Part shown: positions 1 to 7,821 of the stretch, in pieces
How the letters are laid out: each line of letters starts with the position of its first letter
Position numbering within the stretch: position 1 is the first letter of the stretch
Assembly: GCF_001465795.2 (NCBI RefSeq)
Contig: NZ_CP013659.2
Span: 3,056,501-3,120,500 of the forward strand
DNA: 64,000 bases
Direction of reading: 5' to 3'
From: Planococcus rifietoensis
GTDB taxonomy: Bacteria; Bacillota; Bacilli; Bacillales_A; Planococcaceae
Notes under the pieces: model-generated
Databases searched by the model: none
What the model saw: the letters and a program-made list of their open reading frames with translations, nothing else
What the model was told of the DNA's origin: nothing
Made by a program: the position numbers and the translations under genes

Positions 1-145
1 CGAAGCATGGAAATCCAGCGATGTTTTCAAGCAAGCCCATAAACGTCCTGAACCAGCAGAAGGCGAAGAGAAAAAAGAATCGCCGATGCTCGGCAGCCAA
101 CTTGTCATCACAAAAATTGCTTCGGTCATCGAAGCAGCTAAATAA
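1..145 (+). CDS. C-terminal fragment of probable heme-degrading monooxygenase (IsdG/HmoA-like, ABM fold)
   Basis: The open frame enters from the left edge (first full codon at base 2) and stops with TAA at 143-145, so only about 47 residues are visible. They read EAWKSSDVFKQAHKRPE followed by a charged loop and a final beta-strand-like LVITKIASVIEAA. The W-x-S-x3-F-x2-A-H pattern is typical of the last helix of antibiotic-biosynthesis-monooxygenase-fold proteins that open heme to release iron, such as IsdG and HmoA. The start and active-site half lie outside the window, so the substrate is uncertain. An intrinsic terminator follows two bases after the stop. Confidence 0.5.
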   Translation, partial: EAWKSSDVFKQAHKRPEPAEGEEKKESPMLGSQLVITKIASVIEAAK

Positions 146-147
146 TG

Positions 148-180
148 GAAACAGGCAGCTTTTGCTGCCTGTTTCTTTTT
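148..180 (+). terminator. Intrinsic terminator after the monooxygenase-like gene
   Basis: Twelve-base perfect inverted repeat (GAAACAGGCAGC at 148-159 and its complement at 164-175) with a TTTT loop, followed by TTTTT. Confidence 0.9.
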
Positions 181-259
181 GCCTTCTTTCCCCTTTTATG
201 CAGGACTTTTGATATACTTAAAGTGTTCGTGAAAATTACCTATTCTGGAAGGGATACAT

Positions 260-1900
260 ATGAAATCATTATCGCTGAGAAATTACTGGGGCCTGATATT
301 CGCGGTCTTCATCCTGCTTTTTGCTGCTGTACTCAGCGTCCTCGTCTCCGAAGTGAGCACGAAGCGGCTGGAAGCAGAACGGGGCAATGCCTTATCGAGT
401 GCAGCGTTCCAGATGAAAGACCGACTGGATCAATACATGTGGGGACGCTATAGCGAAATCAAGACCTTCGGGGAAATCGAAGAACTTGCGCTGACTACGT
501 CCATTGAAGAAAAGCGTGCCACGCTTGAAATGCTGCAAGACCAAGTGCCGGCTTTTTCCTGGATTGGCATCACCGATTCGGCCGGCGTCGTGACTGCTTC
601 CACTAACGAATTGCTGGAAGGAATGGACTTGTCCGATAGACCCGTTTATTCCGAAGCACGCCAAGCGGATTACGTCGGCGATGTCCACGAAGCGCTGCTT
701 TTGGCAGACTTATTGCCGAATCCCGGCGGCCATGAGCTCGAATTTGTCGATATCAGCGTCCCTGTATTTTACTCGGATGGTTCATTCGGCGGTGTAGTAG
801 CCGCCCATTTGAGCTGGGATTGGGCACAAGAAGTGATGCAATTCGTGTTGCGACCGCTCAACCGCAGCGAAAATGAACTGGAGGTTTTCGTCTTAAGCCC
901 TGGGGATAATCGCGTCATTCTCGGTCCTGAACAATTTCTCGGCAAGCTGCTTCCGATCGATTCCTACACCCTGTCACAAGGAAAACGAGCCGGTTGGGTA
1001 CTGGAACAATGGCCAGATGGCAATTCGTATTTAACCGGCTTCACCGGCGGCCGAACCAATTGGGAGTATCCGGGGCTTGAATGGACTGTGCTGGTCCGCC
1101 AACCCGAAGAAACGGCCTTCGCCGCCGCCCGCGACTTGAGCCGCATCATCATGTTGAGCGGTTTGGCAAGCGCTGTTCTTTTTGCCTTAGCCGGCTGGTT
1201 AGTAGCCGGGCGCATCAGCCGCCCGCTCAATGAAATCTCTAACAAAGCGAAAGCCTTCCGCAAAGGCGAGCAATTAGTTTTGCCGAAAAATACGGGAGTT
1301 CGTGAAATTGAAGACTTGTCCAACTCGCTTGAAAGCTTGGTCAGTACACTTGGCACTACAGAATCCGATTTAGTGCGTATGCAAGATCTGGCACAGCGCG
1401 ATCCACTGACGGGCTTGCCGAACCGTATCGCACTTGAAGAAGCCGCTGATCGAATGATGAAACGCGCACACACCGACGGGGAACAATTAGCCTTTTTTTA
1501 TCTGGATCTGGATGGCTTCAAAAAAGCCAACGATACCTTAGGGCATTTAGCGGGCGACCATGTGCTGCAGAAAGTGGCCGAACGGCTAATGGCTGAACTG
1601 CCTGAAGAAGCGTTCATTTCCCGGATTGGCGGGGATGAGTTTGTGTTATTGTTCCCTTGCGAGGGAATGGGGGAGTTGCCAACAAGGCAATTGGCGCAGC
1701 GCCTGATCGACCGGCTAAGCAAGCCGATCACCGTAGAGGCTGGCCGTGTCCAACTCGGGTGCAGCATTGGCATCGCTATTTATCCGGACAACGCCGAAAA
1801 TCTCTATACTTTATTATCTTATGCCGATGCGGCGCTTTATGTGTCGAAGGAAAACGGCAAAAGCCAGACGACGTTTTACAGGGATATCGCCTCGGAATGA
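260..1900 (+). CDS. Membrane diguanylate cyclase: extracellular Cache sensor, HAMP, GGDEF
   Basis: A 546-residue protein that should make cyclic di-GMP from two GTP. Helix about 9-31 anchors it, residues about 35-280 form an extracellular double-Cache-like sensor, a second helix lies near 295-316, then a HAMP segment (SRPLNEISNKAKAF) and a GGDEF domain from about 378. The signature GGDEF is at about 457-461 and the metal and base-binding strand reads YLDLDGFKKANDTLGH, so it should be catalytically active. The RxxD inhibitory site expected just upstream is absent (PEEA at that position), suggesting weak product inhibition. The ATG at 260 has GGAAGG seven bases upstream. It is a single-gene unit between two terminators. 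Confidence 0.93.
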   Translation: MKSLSLRNYWGLIFAVFILLFAAVLSVLVSEVSTKRLEAERGNALSSAAFQMKDRLDQYMWGRYSEIKTFGEIEELALTTSIEEKRATLEMLQDQVPAFSWIGITDSAGVVTASTNELLEGMDLSDRPVYSEARQADYVGDVHEALLLADLLPNPGGHELEFVDISVPVFYSDGSFGGVVAAHLSWDWAQEVMQFVLRPLNRSENELEVFVLSPGDNRVILGPEQFLGKLLPIDSYTLSQGKRAGWVLEQWPDGNSYLTGFTGGRTNWEYPGLEWTVLVRQPEETAFAAARDLSRIIMLSGLASAVLFALAGWLVAGRISRPLNEISNKAKAFRKGEQLVLPKNTGVREIEDLSNSLESLVSTLGTTESDLVRMQDLAQRDPLTGLPNRIALEEAADRMMKRAHTDGEQLAFFYLDLDGFKKANDTLGHLAGDHVLQKVAERLMAELPEEAFISRIGGDEFVLLFPCEGMGELPTRQLAQRLIDRLSKPITVEAGRVQLGCSIGIAIYPDNAENLYTLLSYADAALYVSKENGKSQTTFYRDIASE

Positions 1901-1946
1901 ACAAGCCGAGATGCCTGTTTGCTTCACCCATACCCGTAAGGATCTA

Positions 1947-1975
1947 AAAGCGCTGCCTCTTGAGGCGCGCTTTTT
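1947..1975 (+). terminator. Intrinsic terminator after diguanylate cyclase
   Basis: AAAGCGC...GCGCTTT and GCCTC...GAGGC arms with a one-base bulge, followed by a T run. Confidence 0.75.
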
Positions 1976-2087
1976 CAAGTGCCGCAGATTGGACGGCACG
2001 CCCGGGGTCTGCTACGGTTAATAATGGCAAAAGCCGAAGATGTATTATACATAGCACTGCTACTGTGCTTTCGAAGGAGTCTTTCAG

Positions 2088-3278
2088 TTGAGTAACAACA
2101 AACCTAAATTATGGACGCGGGACTTTATCGGCGTTTCCGTCGTCCATTTTCTGCTACTGCTCGTTTTTTATTTATTGATAGTCACGATCGCTTTATACGC
2201 CGTCGAAGAATACGGCGCTTCGACCAGTGAAGCCGGCCTCGTCACCGGGATCTTCATCCTGGGGGCGCTGGCGGGACGCTTGGTCATTGGCCGCACACTC
2301 GATATGATCGGCCGAAAACGCGCCTTGGTGCTTGGTTCCGCCTTGTTTGTCGGCATGACCGCGCTGTATTTCCTGCCGCTCGGTTTGCCATTCCTGATGC
2401 TGAACCGCTTCTTGCACGGCGTGACGCTCGGAGTCGCAAGTACCGCTGCGGGCACGATCGCCGCTCAAGTCATCCCTCATACGCGTAAAGGCGAAGGTAT
2501 CGGCTATTTCAGCATGAGTGCTACGCTGGGTGCAGCTTTCGGGCCATTTATCGGCTTATTAATGAGCCAATGGACTGGCTATAATGTGATTTTTGCTGCC
2601 TGTGTCGCGATCGCCTTGTCCGCTCTGGCGCTCAGCACGTTCGTAAAAGTGCCGACGCTGGAGAAACCGCCTGCTGGAGAAGCAAAATCGGGCTTTCAGC
2701 TTTCCAATTATTTAGAAGCGAACGCTGTGCCAATCGCCATTGTCATGTTCCTGATAGCGCTCAGTTATTCGAGCGTTTTGTCGTTCATCAATTTTTATGC
2801 CAATGATAAAGGGCTGGTGGAAGCGGCAAGTTTCTTCTTCCTGGTCTACGCTGTCGTCATCTTGCTGACACGCCCATTCACTGGCCGCATCATGGATTTG
2901 TACGGCGCCAATTACATCATGTACCCCGCGCTTGTGTCGCTCGCGGCCGGCCTGTTGCTGCTGAGTGCCGCTGATTCGAGCCTGGGGCTGTTGTTTGCGG
3001 GCGCTTTGATCGGGCTCGGGTTCGGCAATATGCAATCGACGACGCAAGCGGTCGCTATCAAGCTGACCCCGCCCCACCGGATGGGGCTTGCCACATCGAC
3101 GTTTTTTGTCGCGATGGACGGCGGGCTCGGCATGGGGCCTTATATCCTCGGCTTTATCATCCCGCTCACCGGCTACAGTGCACTTTACGGCTTATTGGGA
3201 ATCGCCGTACTTGCGTTGATTGTGCCGTATTATTTCCTCCATGGAAAAAAAGAACGCAAACTCGCTTCAGCGCATTAA
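2088..3278 (+). CDS. MFS transporter (12 TM drug/metabolite exporter type)
   Basis: A 396-residue major facilitator protein with about twelve hydrophobic helices. The loop 2-3 motif is GRLVIGRTLDMIGRKRA (near 65-80), with a weaker copy GRIMDLYG in the second half. The start is TTG at 2088: AAGGAG sits eight bases upstream and no ATG lies nearby in frame. Substrate cannot be told; the family includes drug and siderophore exporters, but its promoter shows no Fur box that I can see. It stands alone and is followed by a strong hairpin shared with the convergent cupin gene. Confidence 0.88.
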   Translation: MSNNKPKLWTRDFIGVSVVHFLLLLVFYLLIVTIALYAVEEYGASTSEAGLVTGIFILGALAGRLVIGRTLDMIGRKRALVLGSALFVGMTALYFLPLGLPFLMLNRFLHGVTLGVASTAAGTIAAQVIPHTRKGEGIGYFSMSATLGAAFGPFIGLLMSQWTGYNVIFAACVAIALSALALSTFVKVPTLEKPPAGEAKSGFQLSNYLEANAVPIAIVMFLIALSYSSVLSFINFYANDKGLVEAASFFFLVYAVVILLTRPFTGRIMDLYGANYIMYPALVSLAAGLLLLSAADSSLGLLFAGALIGLGFGNMQSTTQAVAIKLTPPHRMGLATSTFFVAMDGGLGMGPYILGFIIPLTGYSALYGLLGIAVLALIVPYYFLHGKKERKLASAH

Positions 3279-3290
3279 ACAGATGCAAAT

Positions 3291-3330
3291 AAAGAACGGC
3301 CGACAAGTTATGTCGGCCGTTCTTTATTTT
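3291..3330. terminator. Bidirectional terminator between MFS and cupin genes
   Basis: Fourteen-base inverted repeat (AAGAACGGCCGACA and complement) around AGTTA, with A and T runs on the two sides, serving both convergent genes. Confidence 0.9.
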
Positions 3331-3333
3331 CAC

Positions 3334-3750
3334 TTATTCTTCCTCTTCTGCTGCGTCCGCTTCCGCTTTTGTTTCGTGCACTGTGCTGTGCGGATGTTCT
3401 GGCGGTGCGTAGATGGAATAGATCTTCAGCGGCTTATCACCTGTATTGGTGACGTTGTGCCATTTGCCTGCGGGGATGAGGATGGCGTAATCGTCTTCCG
3501 CTTTCTCTTCAAAGCTTAAGTTGTCTTCTCTGTCGCCCATCTGCACAAGGCCTTCCCCTTCTTCGATGCGAAGGAATTGGTCGCCGTGTTCGTGGACTTC
3601 TAGCCCGATGTCATCGCCCGCTGCGATGCTCATCAATGTGACCTGTAGGTTTTTCCCGGTCCAAAGAGCGGTCCGGAACGTTTCGTTTTGTTTTGTCGCA
3701 TCTTCGATATTGACGACAAATGATTCAGCACCATAATCTTTTAATTCCAT
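3334..3750 (-). CDS. Cupin-domain protein
   Basis: A 138-residue single-domain cupin. Motif 1 is seen as HEHGDQFLRIEEGEG (about 53-68) and motif 2 as PAGKWHNVTNTG (about 93-104), providing the His/Glu metal-binding set typical of the family. The C-terminal tail is Ala/Glu-rich and ends in a run of Glu. GGAGGAGG precedes the ATG by seven bases. Such stand-alone cupins act as small isomerases, dioxygenases or sensors; the substrate is not evident from the sequence or from its neighbours (convergent MFS, upstream reductase on the same strand). Confidence 0.85.
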   Translation of the reverse strand: MELKDYGAESFVVNIEDATKQNETFRTALWTGKNLQVTLMSIAAGDDIGLEVHEHGDQFLRIEEGEGLVQMGDREDNLSFEEKAEDDYAILIPAGKWHNVTNTGDKPLKIYSIYAPPEHPHSTVHETKAEADAAEEEE

Positions 3751-3825
3751 GTTTGGTTCCTCCTCCGGTTTGTTATTCTGTCCTGCTCTTCTCTACCCTG
3801 GGAAAAGCGGACATAAACAAACCAC

Positions 3826-4884
3826 TCAGCGCAAGGCTTGTTTTTTCAGCGCCTGGTTGCGGGAGTTGAACACATCATTATGGGAAGACACCATGGCAAT
3901 ATTGGCAGCATCCGGCTCGATGAACTTCTTCGCTTTATTGACGGCATTGGCAGCGTCGGTGAACGTGCCGGCAATCAAATTGAGCTTGCCGTCATGCTGG
4001 AGAATGTCGCCTGCCGCAAACACTCCCGGTACGGAAGTTTCACTTGCCGGCGTGCCTTGCAAATAGAACTCGTCTTTTGTTTCCAGATCGAGCGGGCTGT
4101 TTTCCAATAAACTCGCATCGCGCTCATAGCCGTGGTTGATGACGAGCTGGTCGACCGGCAGCATGCGCCGCTCGCCCGTCACTTGGTTCATCACTTCCAC
4201 CAGCTCGACGCGGTCGCCTTCATCCGATGCCACGAGCCGTGTGATGGCGGAATCCAGTAGGCATTCAGCGCGGCTTTCAAGCAATTGGCGCACTTGCGCT
4301 TCATGTCCGGCCATTTCGGATTTGCGGTGGATAACATAGACTTTTTCAGCGATCGGCTCGAGCTCGTTCGCCCAGTCGACTGCCGAATTGCCGCCTCCTG
4401 AAATGAGCACTGTGCTGCCACGGAAACGTTCGAGTGTTTTTACTGTATAATTGAGGTTGGCCACTTCAAAGCGTTCGGCTCCTTCAATTTGCAGCTTCTG
4501 CGGTTTCAAAATGCCTCCGCCGACTGCGACAATGACCGATTTCGAGTAATGGATTTCACCCGAAGCGCCCACCAGCACAAACAAACCGTCTTCGTTCTTA
4601 TTCATGCTTTCCACTTTCTCATCCAGGCATACCGTTGGGTCGAAAGTGAGCCCTTGTTCGACCAATTGGGTGATCAGCTGCTCGCAGCGGATCGGCGTCT
4701 GCCCTCCGACGTCCCAGATCATTTTCTCGGGATAGACATGAAGCTTGCCGCCAAGACGCGGCTGGAACTCGATAATTTTTGTTTTCATGCCCCGAAGGCC
4801 GCTGTAGAAAGCTGAATACAAACCGGCGGGACCTCCCCCGATGATGGTTACGTCAAAGATGTCGTGATTGGCCATTTTTTCCAT
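3826..4884 (-). CDS. Ferredoxin/flavodoxin-NADP+ reductase-like flavoprotein (YumC/YcgT type)
   Basis: A 352-residue thioredoxin-reductase-like flavoenzyme without the CxxC active site, which places it with the Bacillus YumC/YcgT reductases that pass electrons between NADPH and ferredoxin or flavodoxin. The FAD site is GGGPAGLYSAF (about 17-27), the NADPH site GGGNSAVDWANE (about 165), and the second FAD motif PGVFAAGDIL lies near 290. The C-terminal about 20 residues extend past the usual length. An in-frame ATG three codons downstream (4875) is better spaced from GGGG, so the start may be there. Its promoter is Fur-overlapped and divergent from a siderophore ABC operon, pointing to a role in iron release or Fe-S supply, as for B. 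subtilis YcgT. Confidence 0.85.
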   Translation of the reverse strand: MEKMANHDIFDVTIIGGGPAGLYSAFYSGLRGMKTKIIEFQPRLGGKLHVYPEKMIWDVGGQTPIRCEQLITQLVEQGLTFDPTVCLDEKVESMNKNEDGLFVLVGASGEIHYSKSVIVAVGGGILKPQKLQIEGAERFEVANLNYTVKTLERFRGSTVLISGGGNSAVDWANELEPIAEKVYVIHRKSEMAGHEAQVRQLLESRAECLLDSAITRLVASDEGDRVELVEVMNQVTGERRMLPVDQLVINHGYERDASLLENSPLDLETKDEFYLQGTPASETSVPGVFAAGDILQHDGKLNLIAGTFTDAANAVNKAKKFIEPDAANIAMVSSHNDVFNSRNQALKKQALR

Positions 4885-4907
4885 CCCCGTTCTCTAGTAA
4901 ATTCCGA

Positions 4908-4936
4908 TTGACAACGATTCTCAATAACTTTATAGT
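4908..4936 (+). promoter_or_regulatory. SigA promoter of the siderophore ABC operon
   Basis: TTGACA at 4908-4913, 17-base spacer, TATAGT at 4931-4936, reading into the ATPase gene at 5032. The -35 is covered by a Fur-like box. Confidence 0.75.
4909..4923. promoter_or_regulatory. Fur box 1
   Basis: TGACAACGATTCTCA matches the 7-1-7 Fur consensus TGATAATNATTATCA at 11 of 14 defined positions and overlaps the -35 of the plus promoter. Confidence 0.65.
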
Positions 4937-4940
4937 ATAC

Positions 4941-4969
4941 ATTGTAATGAAAGTGAGAATCATTATCAA
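4941..4969 (-). promoter_or_regulatory. SigA promoter of the reductase gene
   Basis: On the minus strand, TTGATA (4964-4969), 17-base spacer, TACAAT (4941-4946). It points at the reductase start at 4884 and is back-to-back with the plus-strand promoter. Confidence 0.65.
4954..4968. promoter_or_regulatory. Fur box 2
   Basis: TGAGAATCATTATCA matches the 7-1-7 Fur consensus at 13 of 14 defined positions. It covers the -35 and spacer of the minus-strand promoter. Confidence 0.85.
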
Positions 4970-5031
4970 CATATATCCCATTTTTATTTTTTTGCTCCAA
5001 AATTACGGTTTAATGAAAAGGAGGGCTGTCG

Positions 5032-5823
5032 ATGGGACGCCTTTTTACAGAAAACCTGGAAGTCAGCTATGGCGAAAGGAAAATCGTCAAAGGCTTGTCC
5101 CTGTCGATTCCAGATAAAAAAATCACGGCGATTATCGGGCCGAACGGCTGCGGGAAATCGACTTTCTTGAAAGCGATGACACGCGTCATTCCGCACGAAT
5201 CGGGCTCGGTCATTCTCGACGGCCAGCAAATCGCTGAAGAGAAAACCAAACAATTGGCGAAAAAGCTCGCCATTTTGCCGCAGTCGCCGGAAAACGCTGC
5301 CGGTTTGACCGTCGGTGAAATCGTCTCTTACGGCCGCTTTCCTTACCAAAAAGGATTCGGCAAGCTCAGCAAACGGGATTATGAAATGATCGACTGGGCG
5401 CTCAATGTGACCGGCACGCAATTTTTCAAATACCATCCCGTTGATGCCTTATCCGGCGGCCAGCGCCAGCGCGTCTGGATTGCCATGGCATTAGCGCAGG
5501 AAACCGAAATGATTTTCCTCGATGAACCGACGACTTACCTTGATATGGCGCATCAATTGGAAATCCTGGAACTTCTTCGCGAACTCAATGCCGAGGAAGA
5601 ACGCACCATCGTCATGGTGCTGCACGATTTGAATCACGCCGCCCGCTTCGCCGATCATATCGTCGCGATGAAAGACGGCCAGATTATCAAAGCCGGATCA
5701 CCCGAAGAAGTGATCGTTCCGGACGTACTCCGTGAAGTTTTCCGCATCGATGCGGAAATCGGCCTTGACCCACGAACACAAAAACCGATTTGCCTAACAT
5801 ATAACTTAATCAAAGGAGCTTAA
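5032..5823 (+). CDS. Iron-siderophore ABC transporter ATPase (FecE/YusV type)
   Basis: A 263-residue ABC ATPase that should power ferric-siderophore import through the two FecCD permeases encoded downstream. Walker A is GPNGCGKST (about 37-45), the Q-loop is LPQSPENAAG, the signature is LSGGQRQRVWIAMALAQ (about 139-155), Walker B is MIFLDEPTTYLD and the switch His is in VLHDLNHAARFADH. The ATG at 5032 follows AAAGGAGG. First gene of a four-gene operon (ATPase, binding protein, permease, permease) behind a promoter with two Fur boxes, so it should be induced by iron limitation. Confidence 0.93.
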   Translation: MGRLFTENLEVSYGERKIVKGLSLSIPDKKITAIIGPNGCGKSTFLKAMTRVIPHESGSVILDGQQIAEEKTKQLAKKLAILPQSPENAAGLTVGEIVSYGRFPYQKGFGKLSKRDYEMIDWALNVTGTQFFKYHPVDALSGGQRQRVWIAMALAQETEMIFLDEPTTYLDMAHQLEILELLRELNAEEERTIVMVLHDLNHAARFADHIVAMKDGQIIKAGSPEEVIVPDVLREVFRIDAEIGLDPRTQKPICLTYNLIKGA

Positions 5824-5830
5824 CCAGATC

Positions 5831-6760
5831 ATGAAAAAATTACTTTTCTTGTCCATCGCTTTACTCGTTATGCTGGCACTTGCCGCTTGTGGATCTACAG
5901 AAGAAACGACAGAGGAAACGGGCGGTTCGGAAGGCGAAGCAAGCGGAGCCGAAACCATCCAATATGAATCAGAAAATGGCACAGTAGAAGTTCCGGCTGA
6001 CCCGCAGCGCGTCGTAGCCTTGGCTTACGGCGGAAACGTCATGGCACTTGATGTGCCGCTTGCCGGCATCGACGCTTGGGCGATCGACAACCCGAACTAC
6101 GAACCATACTTGGACGGCGTAGAAGAAGTGTCGGAAGAGAACTTGGAAAAAATCATTGAATTGGATCCGGATTTAATTATCGGTTACTCGACTCTTCAAA
6201 ACGTCGACAAGTTGGAGCAAATCGCCCCGACTGTCACTTTTACTTACGGCAAAGTCGACTATTTGACACAACACCTGGAAATCGGGAAACTATTGAATAA
6301 AGAAGACGAAGCACAAGCATTCGTTGACGACTTTAAAAAACGCGCACAAGCTGCGGGTGAAGAGATCAAAGCGGAGATTGGCGAAGATGCAACCGTCTCT
6401 GTCATCGAGAACTTTGATAAGCAATTGTACGTATACGGCGACAACTGGGGCCGCGGCACCGAGATCCTCTATCAGGAAATGGGCTTGAACATGCCGGAAA
6501 AAGTTAAAGAAATGGCGCTTACTGATGGGTACTATGCCTTGTCTCAAGAAGTCCTTCCTGAATATATGGGCGATTACGTTATCTTCAGCAAAGACTCCGA
6601 ACAGGATAATTCCTTCCAGGAAACGGATCTTTACCAAAACACGCCAGCTGTAAAGAACGACCAAGTATTCGAAGCGGATGCGAAAAAATTGTACTTCAAC
6701 GATCCGATTTCACTCGATTACCAGCTTGAGTTGTTCCAGGAAAAATTCCTTGGCCAATAA
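5831..6760 (+). CDS. Siderophore-binding lipoprotein (YfiY/FeuA-like)
   Basis: A 309-residue class III periplasmic-binding-type protein. The signal peptide ends in the lipobox LALAAC with acylated Cys at position 20, followed by a Glu/Gly/Thr-rich tether and the two lobes joined by a long helix. It should capture a ferric siderophore, probably hydroxamate-type by resemblance to YfiY (inference), and hand it to the FecCD pair. It starts seven bases after the ATPase gene. A hairpin directly after the stop separates it from the permease genes, which would give excess binding protein. A close paralogue lies at 42572 and shares a 53-base stretch with one mismatch. Confidence 0.92.
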   Translation: MKKLLFLSIALLVMLALAACGSTEETTEETGGSEGEASGAETIQYESENGTVEVPADPQRVVALAYGGNVMALDVPLAGIDAWAIDNPNYEPYLDGVEEVSEENLEKIIELDPDLIIGYSTLQNVDKLEQIAPTVTFTYGKVDYLTQHLEIGKLLNKEDEAQAFVDDFKKRAQAAGEEIKAEIGEDATVSVIENFDKQLYVYGDNWGRGTEILYQEMGLNMPEKVKEMALTDGYYALSQEVLPEYMGDYVIFSKDSEQDNSFQETDLYQNTPAVKNDQVFEADAKKLYFNDPISLDYQLELFQEKFLGQ

Positions 6761-6765
6761 ACACA

Positions 6766-6797
6766 AAAGGGATTCTGCCAAGCGGAATCCCTTTATC
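6766..6797 (+). terminator. Intra-operon attenuator/terminator after the binding-protein gene
   Basis: AAAGGGATTC (6766-6775) pairs with GAATCCCTTT (6785-6794), followed by a T-rich stretch. The next gene starts only about 25 bases on, so partial read-through is likely. Confidence 0.7.
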
Positions 6798-6822
6798 CTT
6801 TCTATAGAAAAGATGATGATGC

Positions 6823-7821
6823 ATGCGTTATAACGCCCGTTTTTCATACATATTTGGAATCAGCCTGCTGGCACTTGTGCTGGCTTTTGTTGTGTCGATG
6901 GTCTTTGGTGCTGCTGATGTCAGCCTGAAGAATCTTTGGCTGGCGCTATTTTCCGACAGCACCGGACAGCAAATATCGGTCATCCAGGAAATTCGCCTGC
7001 CGCGTGAAGTCGCCGCGATTTTCGTCGGGGCAGCACTCGCCGTCTCGGGCGCCATCATGCAAGGTATGACCCGCAACCCGCTGGCAGACCCCGGTTTGCT
7101 CGGTTTGACTGCCGGCGCCAATGCGGCACTGGCCGCGACTTTGGCGTTTATCCCAGGAGCCAATTACTTTGGCATCATGATCGCCTGCTTTATCGGGGCA
7201 GCCATCGGGGCCGGGCTCGTCTTCGGTATCGGGGCTTCGCGGCGCGGCGGCTTTTCGCCATTTCGCATCGTCCTTGCCGGTGCCGCGGTATCGGCTTTTT
7301 TGACCGCCATTGCAGAAGCGATCGGCTTGCTGTTTAAAATCTCTAAAGACGTCTCCATGTGGACCGCCGGCGGCTTGATCGGCACGTCTTGGGGACAGCT
7401 GCAGATTATCATTCCCTTTATCACCATTGCCTTGTTTGTCGCTTTATTGCTATCCCGTCAATTGGCGGTATTGAGCTTGAGCGAAGAAGCGGCGATCGGG
7501 CTTGGCCAAAAGACTGGCCAGATCAAAGCGATGCTGTTTGTCGTGGTCACCTTGCTTGCTGGCGCTGCAGTAGCTTTGGCCGGCAACTTGGCGTTCATTG
7601 GCTTGATGATTCCGCATATCGTCCGCGTGATTGTCGGCAGCGATTACCGCTTCATCATTCCGATGTCCGCTGTCACGGGCGCCATCTTTATGCTGCTCGC
7701 CGATTTGTTCGGACGCACGGTCAACGCACCATTTGAAACGCCGGTCGCAGCGGTGGTCGCCATGCTCGGCTTGCCATTCTTCCTGCTGATTGTCCGTAAA
7801 GGTGGAGGTGCGTTCACATGA
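6823..7821 (+). CDS. FecCD-family siderophore permease, subunit 1
   Basis: A 332-residue polytopic protein of the FecCD/BtuC family, about ten helices. Family markers include GAALAVSGAIMQGMTRNPLADP (residues near 67-88; the LADPxxLG segment is diagnostic), and the ATPase-contacting cytoplasmic loop SEEAAIGLGQ. The ATG at 6823 has a poor ribosome site; translation may depend on the upstream gene. It overlaps the next permease by four bases (ATGA), so the two are translationally coupled and should form a heterodimeric channel. Confidence 0.92.
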   Translation: MRYNARFSYIFGISLLALVLAFVVSMVFGAADVSLKNLWLALFSDSTGQQISVIQEIRLPREVAAIFVGAALAVSGAIMQGMTRNPLADPGLLGLTAGANAALAATLAFIPGANYFGIMIACFIGAAIGAGLVFGIGASRRGGFSPFRIVLAGAAVSAFLTAIAEAIGLLFKISKDVSMWTAGGLIGTSWGQLQIIIPFITIALFVALLLSRQLAVLSLSEEAAIGLGQKTGQIKAMLFVVVTLLAGAAVALAGNLAFIGLMIPHIVRVIVGSDYRFIIPMSAVTGAIFMLLADLFGRTVNAPFETPVAAVVAMLGLPFFLLIVRKGGGAFT

